Source: Ensifer aridi (lineage in GTDB: Bacteria > Pseudomonadota > Alphaproteobacteria > Rhizobiales > Rhizobiaceae). Taken from it: a stretch of 64,000 nucleotides of DNA. Both the position numbers and the translations under genes were made by a program. Below are positions 10,677 to 21,072 of this stretch, piece by piece (within the stretch, counting starts at the first letter, position 1; every line of letters begins with the position of its first letter). The notes beneath the pieces were generated by a model. It searched no databases. It worked only from the letters and a program-made list of their open reading frames with translations, and had not been told where the DNA came from. The stretch spans positions 466,057 to 530,056 of the forward strand of contig NZ_LUAV01000012.1 of the NCBI RefSeq assembly GCF_002078505.1, written 5' to 3'.

Positions 10677-12061
10677 CAGCCGTGCCCTTCCTTGGTGAAG
10701 CTGCCGGAAACGGCCTTGCGCTTGTGGAGGAACGCGGTGGGCTCGCGCGACCCGACGAAGCCGCGCGGCTTCCAGACCATGACGATGACCATGGCCAGGC
10801 CAAAGATCAGCATGCGATAGAGTTCAGGCGTGAAGTTGGGACCGAAGATCATCTTCAGGAAGGTGAGCTCGCGCAGGATCTCGGTGCCGCCAATCATCAC
10901 GATTGCCGCAATGGCGATTCCCGTCAGCGAGCCCATGCCGCCGAGGACGACGATGGCGAGAATGACCGCCGATTCGAGGAAGACGAAGGACTCCGGCGAG
11001 ACGAAGCCCTGGCGAACGGCGAAGAAAGAGCCGGCGAAGCCGCCGAACATCGCACCGGTGGCGAATGCCGTCAGCTTGGTAGTCACCGTGTTGATACCGA
11101 GGGAGCGGCAGGCGATCTCATCCTCGCGCAGCGCTTCCCAGGCGCGACCGATCGGCATCCGGCGCAGCCGGATGGTGACGAAGGCCGTGATCATGCAAAG
11201 GGCGAGAGCCAGATAGAAGAGGAAGATCTTGTAATAGGCAGACGAGATCGGCAGGCCCATCAACGCCGCGAAGCCGTCCTTTGAAGCGTCGAACTTGATG
11301 CCGAAAAGCGTCGCCTTGGCAATGCCGGAGACGCCGAACGTACCTTTGGTGACCTCGGTCCAGTTGATCAGCACGAGGCGGATGATCTCGCCGAAGGCGA
11401 GCGTCACGATCGCCAGATAGTCGCCCCTGAGGCGCAGCACCGGGAAGCCGAGAATGACGCCCCAGCAGGCGGCGAGCAGCCCGGCGACCGGCAACAGCAC
11501 CCAGAAGGACAGGCCGAAATAGCTGGAGAGCAGCGCATAGGAATAGGCGCCGACCGCATAGAAGGCGACATATCCGAGGTCGAGCAGGCCGGCGAGGCCG
11601 ACGACGATGTTGAGGCCCCAGGCGAGCATCACATAGATCAAGATCTGGATGCCGAAGTTGTCGACCCATTTAAGCGAGCCTTGTACGCCGAAAAGCGCGA
11701 CGATGACGGGCGGATAGAGCACCAGAGCGGCAATCGCGATTTTGGAGAAGTTGCGGCTGAAGAAGCCCTCCTCCTTCACCACCTCGGCTGCGGCCGCCTT
11801 TGTGGCCTTGCGCTGCGCAAGCCACGGCTGGGCATAGGCGACCATCAGGAAGCGACCGACCATGGCAACGATGATAAAGGTCGCGAGCAACCCCCAGCGC
11901 TGAGTAAGGATCAGCTCGTTGCGGATGTTCTGGTCGGTCTTGAGCCCAACGAAGAGCACGAACAATCCGAGCGTGATGAGACCCGCAAAGACGGCCTCTC
12001 GCAGGGCCCGCGCCGTCAGTTCACTGCCGGCGCTTGCGGTTGTGGATGCAACATTTGCCAT
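10676..12061 (-). CDS. livM: Branched-chain amino-acid ABC transporter permease LivM
   Basis: A 461-residue integral membrane permease. The N-terminal about 100 residues form an extra membrane region of the DUF3382 type ([19 protein letters not shown]). The core HAAT permease follows, with [29 protein letters not shown] and [21 protein letters not shown], and the EAA-like cytoplasmic loop [20 protein letters not shown]. The gene overlaps livG by one base and follows livH after 4 bp. Confidence 0.95.
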   Translation of the reverse strand: MANVASTTASAGSELTARALREAVFAGLITLGLFVLFVGLKTDQNIRNELILTQRWGLLATFIIVAMVGRFLMVAYAQPWLAQRKATKAAAAEVVKEEGFFSRNFSKIAIAALVLYPPVIVALFGVQGSLKWVDNFGIQILIYVMLAWGLNIVVGLAGLLDLGYVAFYAVGAYSYALLSSYFGLSFWVLLPVAGLLAACWGVILGFPVLRLRGDYLAIVTLAFGEIIRLVLINWTEVTKGTFGVSGIAKATLFGIKFDASKDGFAALMGLPISSAYYKIFLFYLALALCMITAFVTIRLRRMPIGRAWEALREDEIACRSLGINTVTTKLTAFATGAMFGGFAGSFFAVRQGFVSPESFVFLESAVILAIVVLGGMGSLTGIAIAAIVMIGGTEILRELTFLKMIFGPNFTPELYRMLIFGLAMVIVMVWKPRGFVGSREPTAFLHKRKAVSGSFTKEGHG

Positions 12062-12065
12062 GGAA

Positions 12066-12971
<906 letters not shown>

Positions 12972-13439
12972 TCTTCCCCTGGACCGGATCCTGATGGTCC
13001 GATCTCTTGTTATTAGTTATCATTCCCGAGCGTGCTCTGAGCCCGATTTCATACCTCTTTCAAATGAAAATGAAAGCAAAAAAAATGCGCCGTCGGTGGA
13101 TTCTTCCGAGATAAAATCGATTTGACGCTTTTGAAGCCAAAAAAATCAAACTTTCGGCAGCGTTCGCTCGCGAAATGGCCAAATCCGGCGGCAAAAACAA
13201 GAAAACGGCACGCAAACGTCGCCTGGGGTCACGCAGACGCCCCCCAAACTGGCACCCTTGAGCTGGGTGCCGGTGCCATCGGCGGCAGCGGCGCGGTGGC
13301 CAATTCGCTCAGCCTCACGCAGCCGGGAAAAATACGATCGGCAACAGGCATTCTTCCCGGCCCCCAATGCCTTACCCTTCGTAGCCCGTGGCAAAGATGA
13401 CTTTCTCCCGCCGCGCCATCGATGCTATCGGGGCATTGC
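12972..13439. other. Intergenic region between livH and cysQ
   Basis: The livH-proximal 150 bp are relatively A/T-rich (A-runs around 13065-13085 and 13140-13148), consistent with the liv promoter and leader. The rest is GC-rich. Short open frames exist on both strands (for example 13146-13394 minus) but none shows a recognisable product or convincing ribosome-binding site. I see no repeat or hairpin of note. Confidence 0.5.
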
Positions 13440-14255
13440 ATGGGAATCGATGCGGCGACGCCGGAAAGACGAAAGAAGATGCTGGAGATACTGGAAAAAT
13501 CGGCGATCGTCGCCGGGCAGGCAATCCTGGACATATACGGCGCCGGCCCCGCCGTGATCTACAAGGCCGACACCTCGCCGGTGACCGATGCGGACCATCG
13601 CGCCGAACACATTATTCTTGCCGATCTTGCCGCCGCCTTCCCCGGCATTCCTGTCGTTGCGGAGGAAGCCGTTGCCGCCGGGCACGTGCCCGACATCGCC
13701 GGCGGGCGCTTTTTCCTCGTCGACCCGCTCGATGGCACCAAGGAATTCGTCGAGCGCAACAGCCATTTCACCGTCAACATCGGACTCATTGAGAACGGCG
13801 CGCCCACCGCCGGTGTCATCTATGCGCCCGCACTCGGTGTGCTTTATTCGGCCGCCGCCGGACGGGCGAGGAAGGCGATCGTCGAGGCAGGCAGCGTCGT
13901 CAGTTCCTGGACCTCCATCGGCTGCCGCCGCTGCGCTGACCGGCCGCTCGCGCTGACCAGCCGCTGGCACAACAGCGCAGAAACGATCGCCTATCTCGCA
14001 GAACGGGGCATCACCGACTACGAGGCCGTGGGCTCGTCGCTGAAGTTCTGCCTGCTGGCCGAGGGTCTTGCCGACATTTATCCGCGCTTCAGCCGGACGA
14101 TGGAGTGGGACACGGCGGCGGGTGACGCGATCCTGAGGACGGCCGGTGGCGAAACGCTCACCGTGGCGGGCAAGCCGCTCGCCTACGGCAAGCGCGACCA
14201 GCCGGAGGATAGCGACTTCGCCAATCCCTGGTTCATTGCGCGCGGCAGAGTCTGA
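13440..14255 (+). CDS. cysQ: 3'(2'),5'-bisphosphate nucleotidase CysQ
   Basis: A 271-residue inositol-monophosphatase-fold enzyme that removes the 3'-phosphate from PAP/PAPS in sulfur metabolism. Metal-binding motifs are DTSPVTDADHRAE, VAEEAV, FFLVDPLDGTKEFVERN and the late MEWDTAAGDAIL motif. The start used is ATG at 13440 (MGIDAATPERRKKM). An in-frame ATG at 13422 would add six residues, and one at about 13479 would remove 13. It is monocistronic and convergent with the receiver-domain gene 12 bp beyond its stop. Confidence 0.9.
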   Translation: MGIDAATPERRKKMLEILEKSAIVAGQAILDIYGAGPAVIYKADTSPVTDADHRAEHIILADLAAAFPGIPVVAEEAVAAGHVPDIAGGRFFLVDPLDGTKEFVERNSHFTVNIGLIENGAPTAGVIYAPALGVLYSAAAGRARKAIVEAGSVVSSWTSIGCRRCADRPLALTSRWHNSAETIAYLAERGITDYEAVGSSLKFCLLAEGLADIYPRFSRTMEWDTAAGDAILRTAGGETLTVAGKPLAYGKRDQPEDSDFANPWFIARGRV

Positions 14256-14267
14256 CAAGCATCCGCG

Positions 14268-14654
14268 TCATATGCTCTTCGGGCCGCTAGCGGTCGCAAT
14301 GAGACTGCTGAGCGTTCCTTCGCTGAAGGGCTTGTCAATCCTCGGGACATCACGCAGATGGCTGGGCAGGGCCAGTAGCTCGCCATAACCGCTGGTAAAG
14401 CCGATGCCGATGCCGCGTGCAATCAGCGCGTCGGCAACGGTGAAGCTCGTGTCGTCTCCGAGATTGATGTCGAGAATGGCGAAATCGATGGCATGACCGG
14501 CGATGAACTCCATCGCCTTTTCCTTGGTCGTGGCCACGTGGACGCTTGTGACGCCGAGAGCGTTGAGCATTTGCTCCATGTCCAAGGCGATAAGGAAATT
14601 ATCCTCCAGGACGAGTACCGACCTGATGGCCAGTGGAATCTGATTGAATGGCAT
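14268..14654 (-). CDS. Orphan single-domain response regulator
   Basis: A 128-residue stand-alone receiver domain. SVLVLEDNFLIALDMEQMLN holds the acidic pocket, FAILDINLGDD carries the phospho-accepting Asp at about residue 62, and Thr in GFTSGYG and Lys in RIDKPFSEG complete the switch residues. There is no output domain, so signalling is by protein contact, as with other CheY/FixJ-receiver-like rhizobial proteins. The start at 14654 (MPFNQIPL) is chosen. In-frame ATGs upstream lie at 14666 and inside the repeat at 14669-14774. No histidine kinase is nearby. Confidence 0.83.
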   Translation of the reverse strand: MPFNQIPLAIRSVLVLEDNFLIALDMEQMLNALGVTSVHVATTKEKAMEFIAGHAIDFAILDINLGDDTSFTVADALIARGIGIGFTSGYGELLALPSHLRDVPRIDKPFSEGTLSSLIATASGPKSI

Positions 14655-14668
14655 ATATATCCGCATCC

Positions 14669-14774
14669 TACTGCATGTGTCCTCAAATCGACCTCGATTT
14701 AAGGACGAAGGCATGCAGCAATTCAAAGTGCTACAGCGATTTTTGCGCGTCTGATAAGACGCGCGGCGCTGTAG
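14669..14774. repeat. RIME-type palindromic repeat (copy B)
   Basis: This copy carries modules 2 and 3 of the composite described at 7105-7311: a TACTGCATGTGTCCTCAAAT/ATTTAAGGAC...GCATGCAG inverted repeat, then CTACAGCG...GCGCGTCTGATAAGACGCGC...CGCTGTAG. Mismatches break the long stems, so this copy is older than copy A. It abuts the receiver-gene start. Confidence 0.8.
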
Positions 14775-14874
14775 GTCCCCCGAGTGGCCGAGACTTGAAC
14801 GACGCTAGTGCACTTGGACGTGGAAGGCATTTAAAAAAGACAAGTTGCACGTAATTGACATACGGTGACCCCGT

Positions 14875-15627
14875 TCAAATGAACGGCCGTTTCGGTTCGC
14901 TCAACCCGTCCCATCCCGCAAGCGTCAACAGTCCATCGATGTCGCGAACATCGCAGCCCTTTTCCGCCCAGCGGATGAGTCCCCGATCGGCCAGTTTCCT
15001 GAGCGTCTTGTTGGTATGGACGATCGAAAGGCCGAGCGTGTCCGCAACATGCTGCTGGGTGAGGGGAATGCTACCCCACCCGCCACTGAAAAGCTCCAGC
15101 GTCGTCGCCCTTTGATAAAGAAGAGCGATGAGGTACGCCGCCCGCTCGAGAGCGGAGCGACGGCCGATGCTCAACAGGTTCTCGTCCAGCATCCGCTCCT
15201 CGCGCGCAGCGATCCAGGTCAGGTCATAGGCGAGTTCGGGATATTCTCTGTAGAGTTCCGAGAGCTTGCTCCGCGGGAACACACAGACCCTGATCGGCGA
15301 AAGCGCCTCGATCGAATGCTGCATTTCGCCCGTGAGGCTGCCCTGCAACCCGATGAGATCGCCGGGCATCACGTAGTTCAGGATCTGCCGCCGACCGTCG
15401 TCAAGCGTCTTGTAGCGAAAACCCCATCCGGAAAGCACAGTAAAGAGATGCTCGCATTCTTCGCCCTCCAGGAATACCGCCGCGCCACTACCGAATGCGA
15501 GTTCACCGAGCTTGAGATGGTTGACGAATGCGAGTTCGTCCGCCTTGAAGGAACGGAACACTTGAAGCGGGCGCAAGGGGCAGCCGTTGCAGGATGTTCC
15601 TTTGATGAATTTGCCTTCGGTCGCCAT
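14875..15627 (-). CDS. Crp/Fnr-family transcriptional regulator
   Basis: A 250-residue regulator with an N-terminal cyclic-nucleotide-binding-like domain (FLEGEECEHLFTVLSGWGFRY, LNYVMPGDLIGLQGSL) and a C-terminal winged helix (PLTQQHVADTLGLSIVHTNKTLRKLADRGLI). Cysteines in SCNGCPLRPL near the N-terminus resemble the Fnr/FixK-type cluster region, but only two close cysteines are present. An intact Fe-S sensor is therefore not supported. It lies between two palindromic repeats and is monocistronic. Confidence 0.87.
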   Translation of the reverse strand: MATEGKFIKGTSCNGCPLRPLQVFRSFKADELAFVNHLKLGELAFGSGAAVFLEGEECEHLFTVLSGWGFRYKTLDDGRRQILNYVMPGDLIGLQGSLTGEMQHSIEALSPIRVCVFPRSKLSELYREYPELAYDLTWIAAREERMLDENLLSIGRRSALERAAYLIALLYQRATTLELFSGGWGSIPLTQQHVADTLGLSIVHTNKTLRKLADRGLIRWAEKGCDVRDIDGLLTLAGWDGLSEPKRPFI

Positions 15628-15660
15628 GAAATATCTCGAAGCCGCACAAACGGCGCGTTT

Positions 15661-15758
15661 GCAGCGCCGCGCGTTAATCAGACGCGCAAAGGTGCTGCAG
15701 CACTTTGAAACGCTACATTTTTCCCTGGATCGGCTGCGATTTAAGGAAAGATGCAGTG
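15661..15758. repeat. RIME-type palindromic repeat (copy C, inverted)
   Basis: Read on the minus strand, it gives a CACTGCATCTTTCCTTAAAT module, then TTCAAAGTGCTGCAGCACC, then GCGCGTCTGATTAACGCGC..GCTGC, matching modules 2 and 3 of copy A with several changes. It is in opposite orientation to copy B, so the Crp gene is bracketed by inverted copies. Confidence 0.75.
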
Positions 15759-15899
15759 ATTAGACTCGTAAATTAGCGTGGTGCGAGGCGACAACAAGGC
15801 CGAAGCCCTTAAAGCTGGTGAAGGCCAATTCGCGTCATGGACTTGCCCGCCGCCGGGCCCTATTTCTGCTCGATGTCCCCGCAAGCAGGATTGAGAGCC

Positions 15900-16760
15900 A
15901 TGTTGTCCTATTCCGCCATTGCCAAGAACAATGTAGCCGTCATCACGGGCGCCGCCTCCGGCATCGGCCTTGCCACGGCGAAGCGCTTCGCCGGCCTCGG
16001 AATGAAGGTCGTGCTTGCAGATCTGGCCAGTGAACGGTTGCAAGAGGCCGCGGCAGAAGTAGCAAAGGCCGCTGCCGGCGGGGCAGATGATGTTGCCGCG
16101 ATCGCGACGGATGTCTCGCGGGCCGACGAACTTGTGGCGTTGGCGCGCGCGACACGCGAGCGTTTCGGCCGCGTGCATGTGCTGATGAACAATGCCGGCA
16201 TCCAGCCCGGCTCGTCGATGTTCGGCCCGCTGGAGAACTGGGAGGCCGTGATCAGCGTCAATCTCTGGGGCGTGATCAACGGCTCGCGCATTTTTGCACC
16301 CGCCATGATTGCCCACGGAGAGCCCGCGCTGATCATCAACACAGGCTCGAAACAGGGCATCACCACGCCGCCCGGCGATCCGGCCTACAACATCTCGAAG
16401 GCAGGCGTGAAGGTCTTCACCGAAGCCCTTCAGCACGAATTGCGCAACACGGAGAACTGCCAGGTCAATGCCCACCTCCTGATACCGGGCTTCGTCTATA
16501 CCGCTCTGACCGCGCACGGCCGCACGGAAAAGCCCGCCGGCGCCTGGACGCCCGAACAGACGGTGGACTTCATGATGGAGAGCCTTGCCCGCGGAGATTT
16601 CTATATTCTCTGCCCCGACAACGAAGTCGCGCGTCCGACGGACGAAAAGCGCATCCTCTGGGCAGCCGGCGATATCGTCGAGAACCGGCCGCCGCTTTCG
16701 CGCTGGCATCCCGACTATGGCGAGGCCTTTCAGTCTTTCCTTGCCGCAAAGAAAGATTGA
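15900..16760 (+). CDS. Short-chain dehydrogenase/reductase
   Basis: A 286-residue classical SDR oxidoreductase. VITGAASGIGLATAKRF is the TGxxxGIG cofactor loop, DL follows beta-2 (favouring NAD), NNAGIQPG is the NNAG motif, and catalytic Ser, Tyr and Lys occur in INTGSKQG and PAYNISKAG. The ATG at 15900 is chosen because it places the cofactor loop at the usual distance. An in-frame ATG at about 15879 is possible. The extra C-terminal part contains RWHPDYGEAFQSFLA. It precedes the dioxygenase-hydrolase fusion by 67 bp on the same strand. Substrate unknown. Confidence 0.85.
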   Translation: MLSYSAIAKNNVAVITGAASGIGLATAKRFAGLGMKVVLADLASERLQEAAAEVAKAAAGGADDVAAIATDVSRADELVALARATRERFGRVHVLMNNAGIQPGSSMFGPLENWEAVISVNLWGVINGSRIFAPAMIAHGEPALIINTGSKQGITTPPGDPAYNISKAGVKVFTEALQHELRNTENCQVNAHLLIPGFVYTALTAHGRTEKPAGAWTPEQTVDFMMESLARGDFYILCPDNEVARPTDEKRILWAAGDIVENRPPLSRWHPDYGEAFQSFLAAKKD

Positions 16761-16827
16761 CGGTGATCTCGGTCGAAACCGCGCGATCGGCTCGCGCTCG
16801 CCACCGTTTGCAGGGAGGACAGAGACC

Positions 16828-18381
16828 GTGACGAGCGGCATCCACCACATCACGCTGATTGCCCGCAAGGTCCAGGCGAATGTCGATTTTTATGTGGGCT
16901 TCCTCGGCCTCCATCTCGTGAAGCGGACCGGCGGCTACGAGGACCCCAATCAGTTGCATCTCTTTTACGGCGATGCCGCGGGCTCGCCGGGCTCGCTCGT
17001 CAGCTTCCTGATCTGGGAGGACGGCTCTCCCGGGCGTGTCGGCCACGGGCAGCCAAGCGAGATCGCCTTCGCCATTCCGCCGGAGAGTATCGGCTTCTGG
17101 CTGACGCGGGCCCTGCAGTTCAACTTCCAGACAACCGGACCGGCACAGGAATTCGGCGAGCCGGTCCTGAGATTGAAGGATCCGGATGGCGTGATCGTCA
17201 AGCTCGTCGGGACCAACGCCCTTTCTGAGCCGGCTCCGTGGGCGAGCCGCGACATTCCCGAAACGGACTCGATCCGGCGGTTGCGCGGAGCAACCGTGCT
17301 TACCGAAAAGCCGAAGGAAACGGCCCACTTTCTGCAGAACCATTTCGGCTACAGGGAAACGGCCGCGACGGAGACCATCCGCCGTCTCACCTCGTCGTCC
17401 GGAGACGTGGTCGACGTGCGCGATGCCGCCGGCTTCTGGAGCGCCGCCCCCGGCACCGGCACGATCGATCACATCGCTTTTCGCGCGCCTGACGAGGCGA
17501 CGGTGCTTGCAGTGCGCGCCGATCTCGAGCAGGAGCATGCCGGCGCGACCAATGCGCATGACCGGAAATACTTCTTCTCCATTTATGTGCGCGAACCGGG
17601 CGGTTCGCTTTGCGAGTTCGCCACCGAAGGGCCCGGCTTCGCGGTCGACGAGCCTCCGGACGCGCTCGGCTCGACGCTGTTCCTGCCTCCGCATCTTGCG
17701 AAAGATGCCGCGGCCTTGGTCAAGCTGCCGCAATTCGCGCTGCCGGGCGAGCCGCGTCCGGCGCAGCGGGACCTGCCTTTCGTCCATCGCCTCTACTATC
17801 CGGAGAAGGCGAGTGACCGCACATTCGTGCTGCTGCACGGCAGTGGCGGCAATGAGATCGACATGCTGCCCTTCGGCCATCAGGTCGATCCGCATGCCAC
17901 GCTGATGGGCGTGCGCGGCCGCAGCACCGAGGAAGGCTTTCCGCGCTGGTTCCGGCGCCTCTCGATGACGACCTTCGACCAAAGGGACATCCGCTCGGAG
18001 GCGGAAGCCTTCGTCGCCTTCGTCGAAGACGCGCGCCAAGGCTACGGGCTTGATCCGGACCGTACCGTGTTCATCGGATACTCGAACGGTGCGAACCTGC
18101 TGGCGGCCGTGATGCTGCTCCATCCGGGCGCGATCAGGAACGTCGTGCTGATGAGAGCCATGGCCGCGCTCGAGAACGCGCCGAAACCCGATCTCGCCGA
18201 CACGAAAGTCCTGATGCTCACCGGCAAGGACGATCCTTACGGCAAGCATGCACCTGCGTTGAAGCTGGTTCTCGCGGAGGCCGGCGCGCAGCTCGAAGCC
18301 TTGGACATCGACACGCACCACGGAATCGGCGACGAGGACGTGGCGGCGATTCGCCGCTGGCTCGATGAAAACGGTCTTTAG
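16828..18381 (+). CDS. Fusion of VOC ring-cleaving dioxygenase and alpha/beta hydrolase (MhqO-MhqD-like)
   Basis: A 517-residue two-part protein. Residues 1 to about 300 form paired vicinal-oxygen-chelate domains ([48 protein letters not shown]), as in ring-cleaving dioxygenases of the MhqO/LinE-like group. From about residue 318 an alpha/beta hydrolase begins: FVLLHGSGGNEIDMLPF, nucleophile elbow FIGYSNGANLLAA, Asp in TGKDDPYG and His in DTHHGIGDEDV, like the MhqD/YodD carboxylesterases. The start is GTG at 16828, preceded by a GGGAGG site 11-16 bases upstream. In Bacillus these are separate genes of the quinone-detoxification regulon. The fusion implies sequential ring opening and hydrolysis. 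Substrate is inferred. Confidence 0.85.
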   Translation: MTSGIHHITLIARKVQANVDFYVGFLGLHLVKRTGGYEDPNQLHLFYGDAAGSPGSLVSFLIWEDGSPGRVGHGQPSEIAFAIPPESIGFWLTRALQFNFQTTGPAQEFGEPVLRLKDPDGVIVKLVGTNALSEPAPWASRDIPETDSIRRLRGATVLTEKPKETAHFLQNHFGYRETAATETIRRLTSSSGDVVDVRDAAGFWSAAPGTGTIDHIAFRAPDEATVLAVRADLEQEHAGATNAHDRKYFFSIYVREPGGSLCEFATEGPGFAVDEPPDALGSTLFLPPHLAKDAAALVKLPQFALPGEPRPAQRDLPFVHRLYYPEKASDRTFVLLHGSGGNEIDMLPFGHQVDPHATLMGVRGRSTEEGFPRWFRRLSMTTFDQRDIRSEAEAFVAFVEDARQGYGLDPDRTVFIGYSNGANLLAAVMLLHPGAIRNVVLMRAMAALENAPKPDLADTKVLMLTGKDDPYGKHAPALKLVLAEAGAQLEALDIDTHHGIGDEDVAAIRRWLDENGL

Positions 18382-18394
18382 AAGCCAGGAAAAG

Positions 18395-18958
18395 TTAGCT
18401 CGCCTTCGTCGTAGCGACGTGGGCGGCGAAGGCTTCGACGAAGCCGCGCAGTCGTTCGCGGGTGTCGTCGTCGGTCAATTGCCCGGCATCGTCGAAGAGC
18501 GTAGCCGCTTTCGGCACCATCAACCGCTTGCCCGACCAAAGCTGGGCGCCGAGGGTCCGCATCACTGAAAGCCAGGCGTTCTGGCTGAGAATCGTCCCGA
18601 AATTCCCGGAGGAAGCGCCGGCAAGCGCAAAGGGCCGGCCGCCGAACACCTTGCGGATATCGGCGGGCGGGCGACTAAGCCAGTCGATCGCGTTCTTGAA
18701 AACGCCAGGGATCGAATTGTTGTATTCCGGGGTGAACAGGATCACGCCATCCGCAGCGATGATCTTCTGCTTGAGCGCCGTTGCCGCGGCGGGGACGCCG
18801 CTCTCGGCCTCCACATCGCCATCGTAAAGCGGAATGCCGTGCAGGGTTGCCGTTTCAAATTCGACACCGTCGGGCGCGACCGCTTTCGCCGCATTCAGCA
18901 ATCCCGTGTTGAACGACGCCTTCCGCAGACTGCCTGATATGCCGAGAAGCTTGGTCAT
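18395..18958 (-). CDS. NADPH-dependent FMN reductase (quinone/chromate reductase type)
   Basis: A 187-residue flavodoxin-like reductase. LLGISGSLRKASFNTGLL is the phosphate-binding loop for FMN, and LFTPEYNNSIPGVFKNAIDWLSR is the second flavin contact. Members reduce quinones, azo compounds or chromate. The start MTKLLGISGS (ATG ending at 18958) is preferred over an upstream extension to 19042. It lies convergent with the VOC-hydrolase fusion (13 bp apart) and 112 bp downstream of a second VOC dioxygenase. This supports a shared role in quinone defence. Confidence 0.88.
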   Translation of the reverse strand: MTKLLGISGSLRKASFNTGLLNAAKAVAPDGVEFETATLHGIPLYDGDVEAESGVPAAATALKQKIIAADGVILFTPEYNNSIPGVFKNAIDWLSRPPADIRKVFGGRPFALAGASSGNFGTILSQNAWLSVMRTLGAQLWSGKRLMVPKAATLFDDAGQLTDDDTRERLRGFVEAFAAHVATTKAS

Positions 18959-19070
18959 CGATAAACACATCCTTTCACACACGCCGAATTCAATGAAAGA
19001 ACTAGAAATGTGGAAAGAAAAGGAAAGCCGGAAATCGACCACGGCTTCCGCATATCGTAAACAACCGCCG

Positions 19071-20024
19071 CTATCCGAGCGGCTTCAATCTCGCCTCGAT
19101 CTGAGCGCGTCGCGGCTCGAGGAAGGGCGGCAGCGACAGGCTTTCGCCGAGCGTCTCCATCGGCTCGTCGACTGCGAAACCGGGTCCGTCAGTGGCAATC
19201 TCGAACAGGATGCCGTTCGGCTCACGGAAATAGAGCGAGCGGAAATAGAAGCGCTCGACCTCACCGCTCGAAGGCAGGCGGAAATCGTTCAGCCGTTCCG
19301 TCCATTGATGCAGCGTGTCGATATCCGGCGCCCGGAAGGCGACATGGTGGACGGCGCCCGCTCCCTGGCGTGCGATCGGCAGGCCCGGCTGGACCGCCAC
19401 GTGCAATTCGGCCGCCGGCCCGCCCTCGCCCATCGAGAAGACATGCACCTCTCCGACCCCGTCGGGTGACGGATAGCTGCGCACCTCAGTCATGTTCATC
19501 ACATGCGTCAGCACGAGCGCGGTATTGGCGATGTTCGGCACGCTGATGGTGATCGGACCCAGGCCCTTGATCTGATGCCCGGCGGGTATCGGGCTCTTCT
19601 GCCAGGGATGCGAAGGCTGAAGCCCGCCATCGTCGACGAGCCGAAAGCGCTGACCTTCGCCGTCCTCGAAGTCGAGCGAAACCCGCCCGTCGATTTCGCC
19701 AACATCGCCCGACGTAACCTTCAGTTCATCGAAGCGCCGTTTCCACCACCGGACGGTTTCGGCGCTGCCGACGCGAAGGCCGGTGCGCGAGATGCTGTGC
19801 GTTCCCCGCCTCTCGGGCCCGACAGGCCAGTCGAAAAAGGTCAGGTCAGTGCCGGGCGTCGCCTGCCCGTCGGCGTAGAAGAGATGATAGGCGCTGGTGT
19901 CGTCTTGGTTGACGGTCTTCTTGACCAGCCGAAGCCCCAACGTTTTCGTGTAGAAGCGCAGGTTTTCGGGCGCGTTCGCAGTGATCGCAGTCAAATGATG
20001 GATACCGGTCAGTTGCAAGCTCAT
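19071..20024 (-). CDS. VOC-family ring-cleaving dioxygenase (MhqO-like)
   Basis: A 317-residue protein of two VOC domains. [20 protein letters not shown] gives the first metal His, [16 protein letters not shown] the second, and [19 protein letters not shown] the Glu-bearing C-terminal signature. The [18 protein letters not shown] segment is characteristic of the subgroup including B. subtilis MhqO and annotated hydroquinone/glyoxalase-like dioxygenases. It shares the overall plan of the N-terminal half of the neighbouring fusion protein, so the two are paralogues. An FMN reductase follows on the same strand. Confidence 0.88.
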   Translation of the reverse strand: MSLQLTGIHHLTAITANAPENLRFYTKTLGLRLVKKTVNQDDTSAYHLFYADGQATPGTDLTFFDWPVGPERRGTHSISRTGLRVGSAETVRWWKRRFDELKVTSGDVGEIDGRVSLDFEDGEGQRFRLVDDGGLQPSHPWQKSPIPAGHQIKGLGPITISVPNIANTALVLTHVMNMTEVRSYPSPDGVGEVHVFSMGEGGPAAELHVAVQPGLPIARQGAGAVHHVAFRAPDIDTLHQWTERLNDFRLPSSGEVERFYFRSLYFREPNGILFEIATDGPGFAVDEPMETLGESLSLPPFLEPRRAQIEARLKPLG

Positions 20025-20036
20025 GAGTGCCTCCTA

Positions 20037-20149
20037 GATCACGATGATTTTAGGTCGGATCGGCCTAAAATCATGAACGTGATCGATTCTAATGGGTTAG
20101 CGCGGGATGCGGGCGGAAAACCGCGCACACTTTTCCTCATCCCGCGCTA
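20037..20149. repeat. RIME-type mosaic repeat, module 1 only (copy D)
   Basis: Closely matches module 1 of copy A: a GATCACGATGATTTTAGGTC segment with its inverted complement (CCTAAAATCATGAACGTGATC), then ATTCTAATGGGTTAGCGCGG and a GCGGGATGCGGGCGGAAAAC/CTCATCCCGC palindrome. It lies between the dioxygenase start and the nitrilase stop. Confidence 0.85.
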
Positions 20150-20274
20150 AGCCAATGTTGCGGCGCCTTTACGCTTTCTGGGCGCGCGGCGCCGTGGGCG
20201 GGCATTTCGTTGAGCACAATATCAGCCCGAGCGGATTGTTTCTCAAAGAGCGGCGAGAGGACCGGAATGTTCAC

Positions 20275-21072
20275 TTAGAGCGAACGATCGGGCGATATCC
20301 GACGCAGGTCCTCAAGATAGGTATTATCCGCCCGCGAAATGGCGAAAGCCTTCGGGTCGATTTCGGCGAAGATCAGCATTTCATCGGCCGAGTTCGCCCT
20401 TGCCAGAACCTGCCCGTCCGGCGAGGCAACGCGCGACAGCCCGGCAAATGAGAACAGCGCGTCGGAGCCGCAATGGTTGATGTAGGCGACGAAGACCTGG
20501 TTTTCGAAGGCGCGCGTCTGGATCATGTGTTCGGTGATGAAGGTGCCCGACCAGCCGGCCGGAAGCGCGGTCGGCACAATGACGGCGTCGGCACCTGCGA
20601 GGGCGAGCCGGCGCACGTTTTCCGGAAACTCGACATCGTAGCAGATCAGCATGCCGCAGGTGACGCCGCGATGCTCGAAGAGACGCGTCGACGGTTCGGA
20701 CGGCGTGAAAAGCGAGCGCTCATAGTCGCCGTAGAGATGCGACTTGCGGTAGACCGTCGGGTGAGCATCGCCGTAGACGTGGACGGCGCTGTTATAGACG
20801 GCGCTGCCCTCCCGCTCGGCGAATCCCGCGATGATGGCGATGCGGGCCTGCCGCGAGATACGCTGCAGCTCTCGAACGATCGGCCCGTCGGCCGGCTCCG
20901 CGAGCGCCGCAATCGCCTCTCCCGCACCATAGCCGGTAATCCCGAGCTCGGGCGTGACGAGCAAAGTCGCACCCTTGCCGGCGGCCTCGCTCGCCGCCCA
21001 CTCGATGCGGGCGAGATTGGCGGCAGGGTCGCCGCCAACGCTCCTCATCTGCAGGGCCGCGAGCTTCATCAC
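20275..21072 (-). CDS. Carbon-nitrogen hydrolase (nitrilase superfamily)
   Basis: A 265-residue cytosolic amidase of the nitrilase fold. The catalytic triad is visible: Glu about 42 in VTPELGITGYG, Lys about 110 in VYRKSHLYG, Cys about 144 in GMLICYDVEFPEN. Length fits amidases acting on small omega-amides or carbamoyl compounds. The ATG overlaps the stop of the upstream permease by 4 bp, so it is the last gene of the polyamine-type ABC operon. N-carbamoylputrescine or a related amide is a reasonable substrate guess, but sequence alone does not settle it. Confidence 0.9.
   Translation of the reverse strand: MMKLAALQMRSVGGDPAANLARIEWAASEAAGKGATLLVTPELGITGYGAGEAIAALAEPADGPIVRELQRISRQARIAIIAGFAEREGSAVYNSAVHVYGDAHPTVYRKSHLYGDYERSLFTPSEPSTRLFEHRGVTCGMLICYDVEFPENVRRLALAGADAVIVPTALPAGWSGTFITEHMIQTRAFENQVFVAYINHCGSDALFSFAGLSRVASPDGQVLARANSADEMLIFAEIDPKAFAISRADNTYLEDLRRISPDRSL

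Noticed and set aside
13146..13400. Overlapping short frames between livH and cysQ
   Set aside because: Both strands are open over about 80 codons because of GC bias. There is no family, hydrophobic pattern or ribosome-binding site.
16570..18321. 583-codon minus-strand frame
   Set aside because: Antisense to the dioxygenase-hydrolase fusion, which has clear domains. The frame is a by-product of high-GC codon use.
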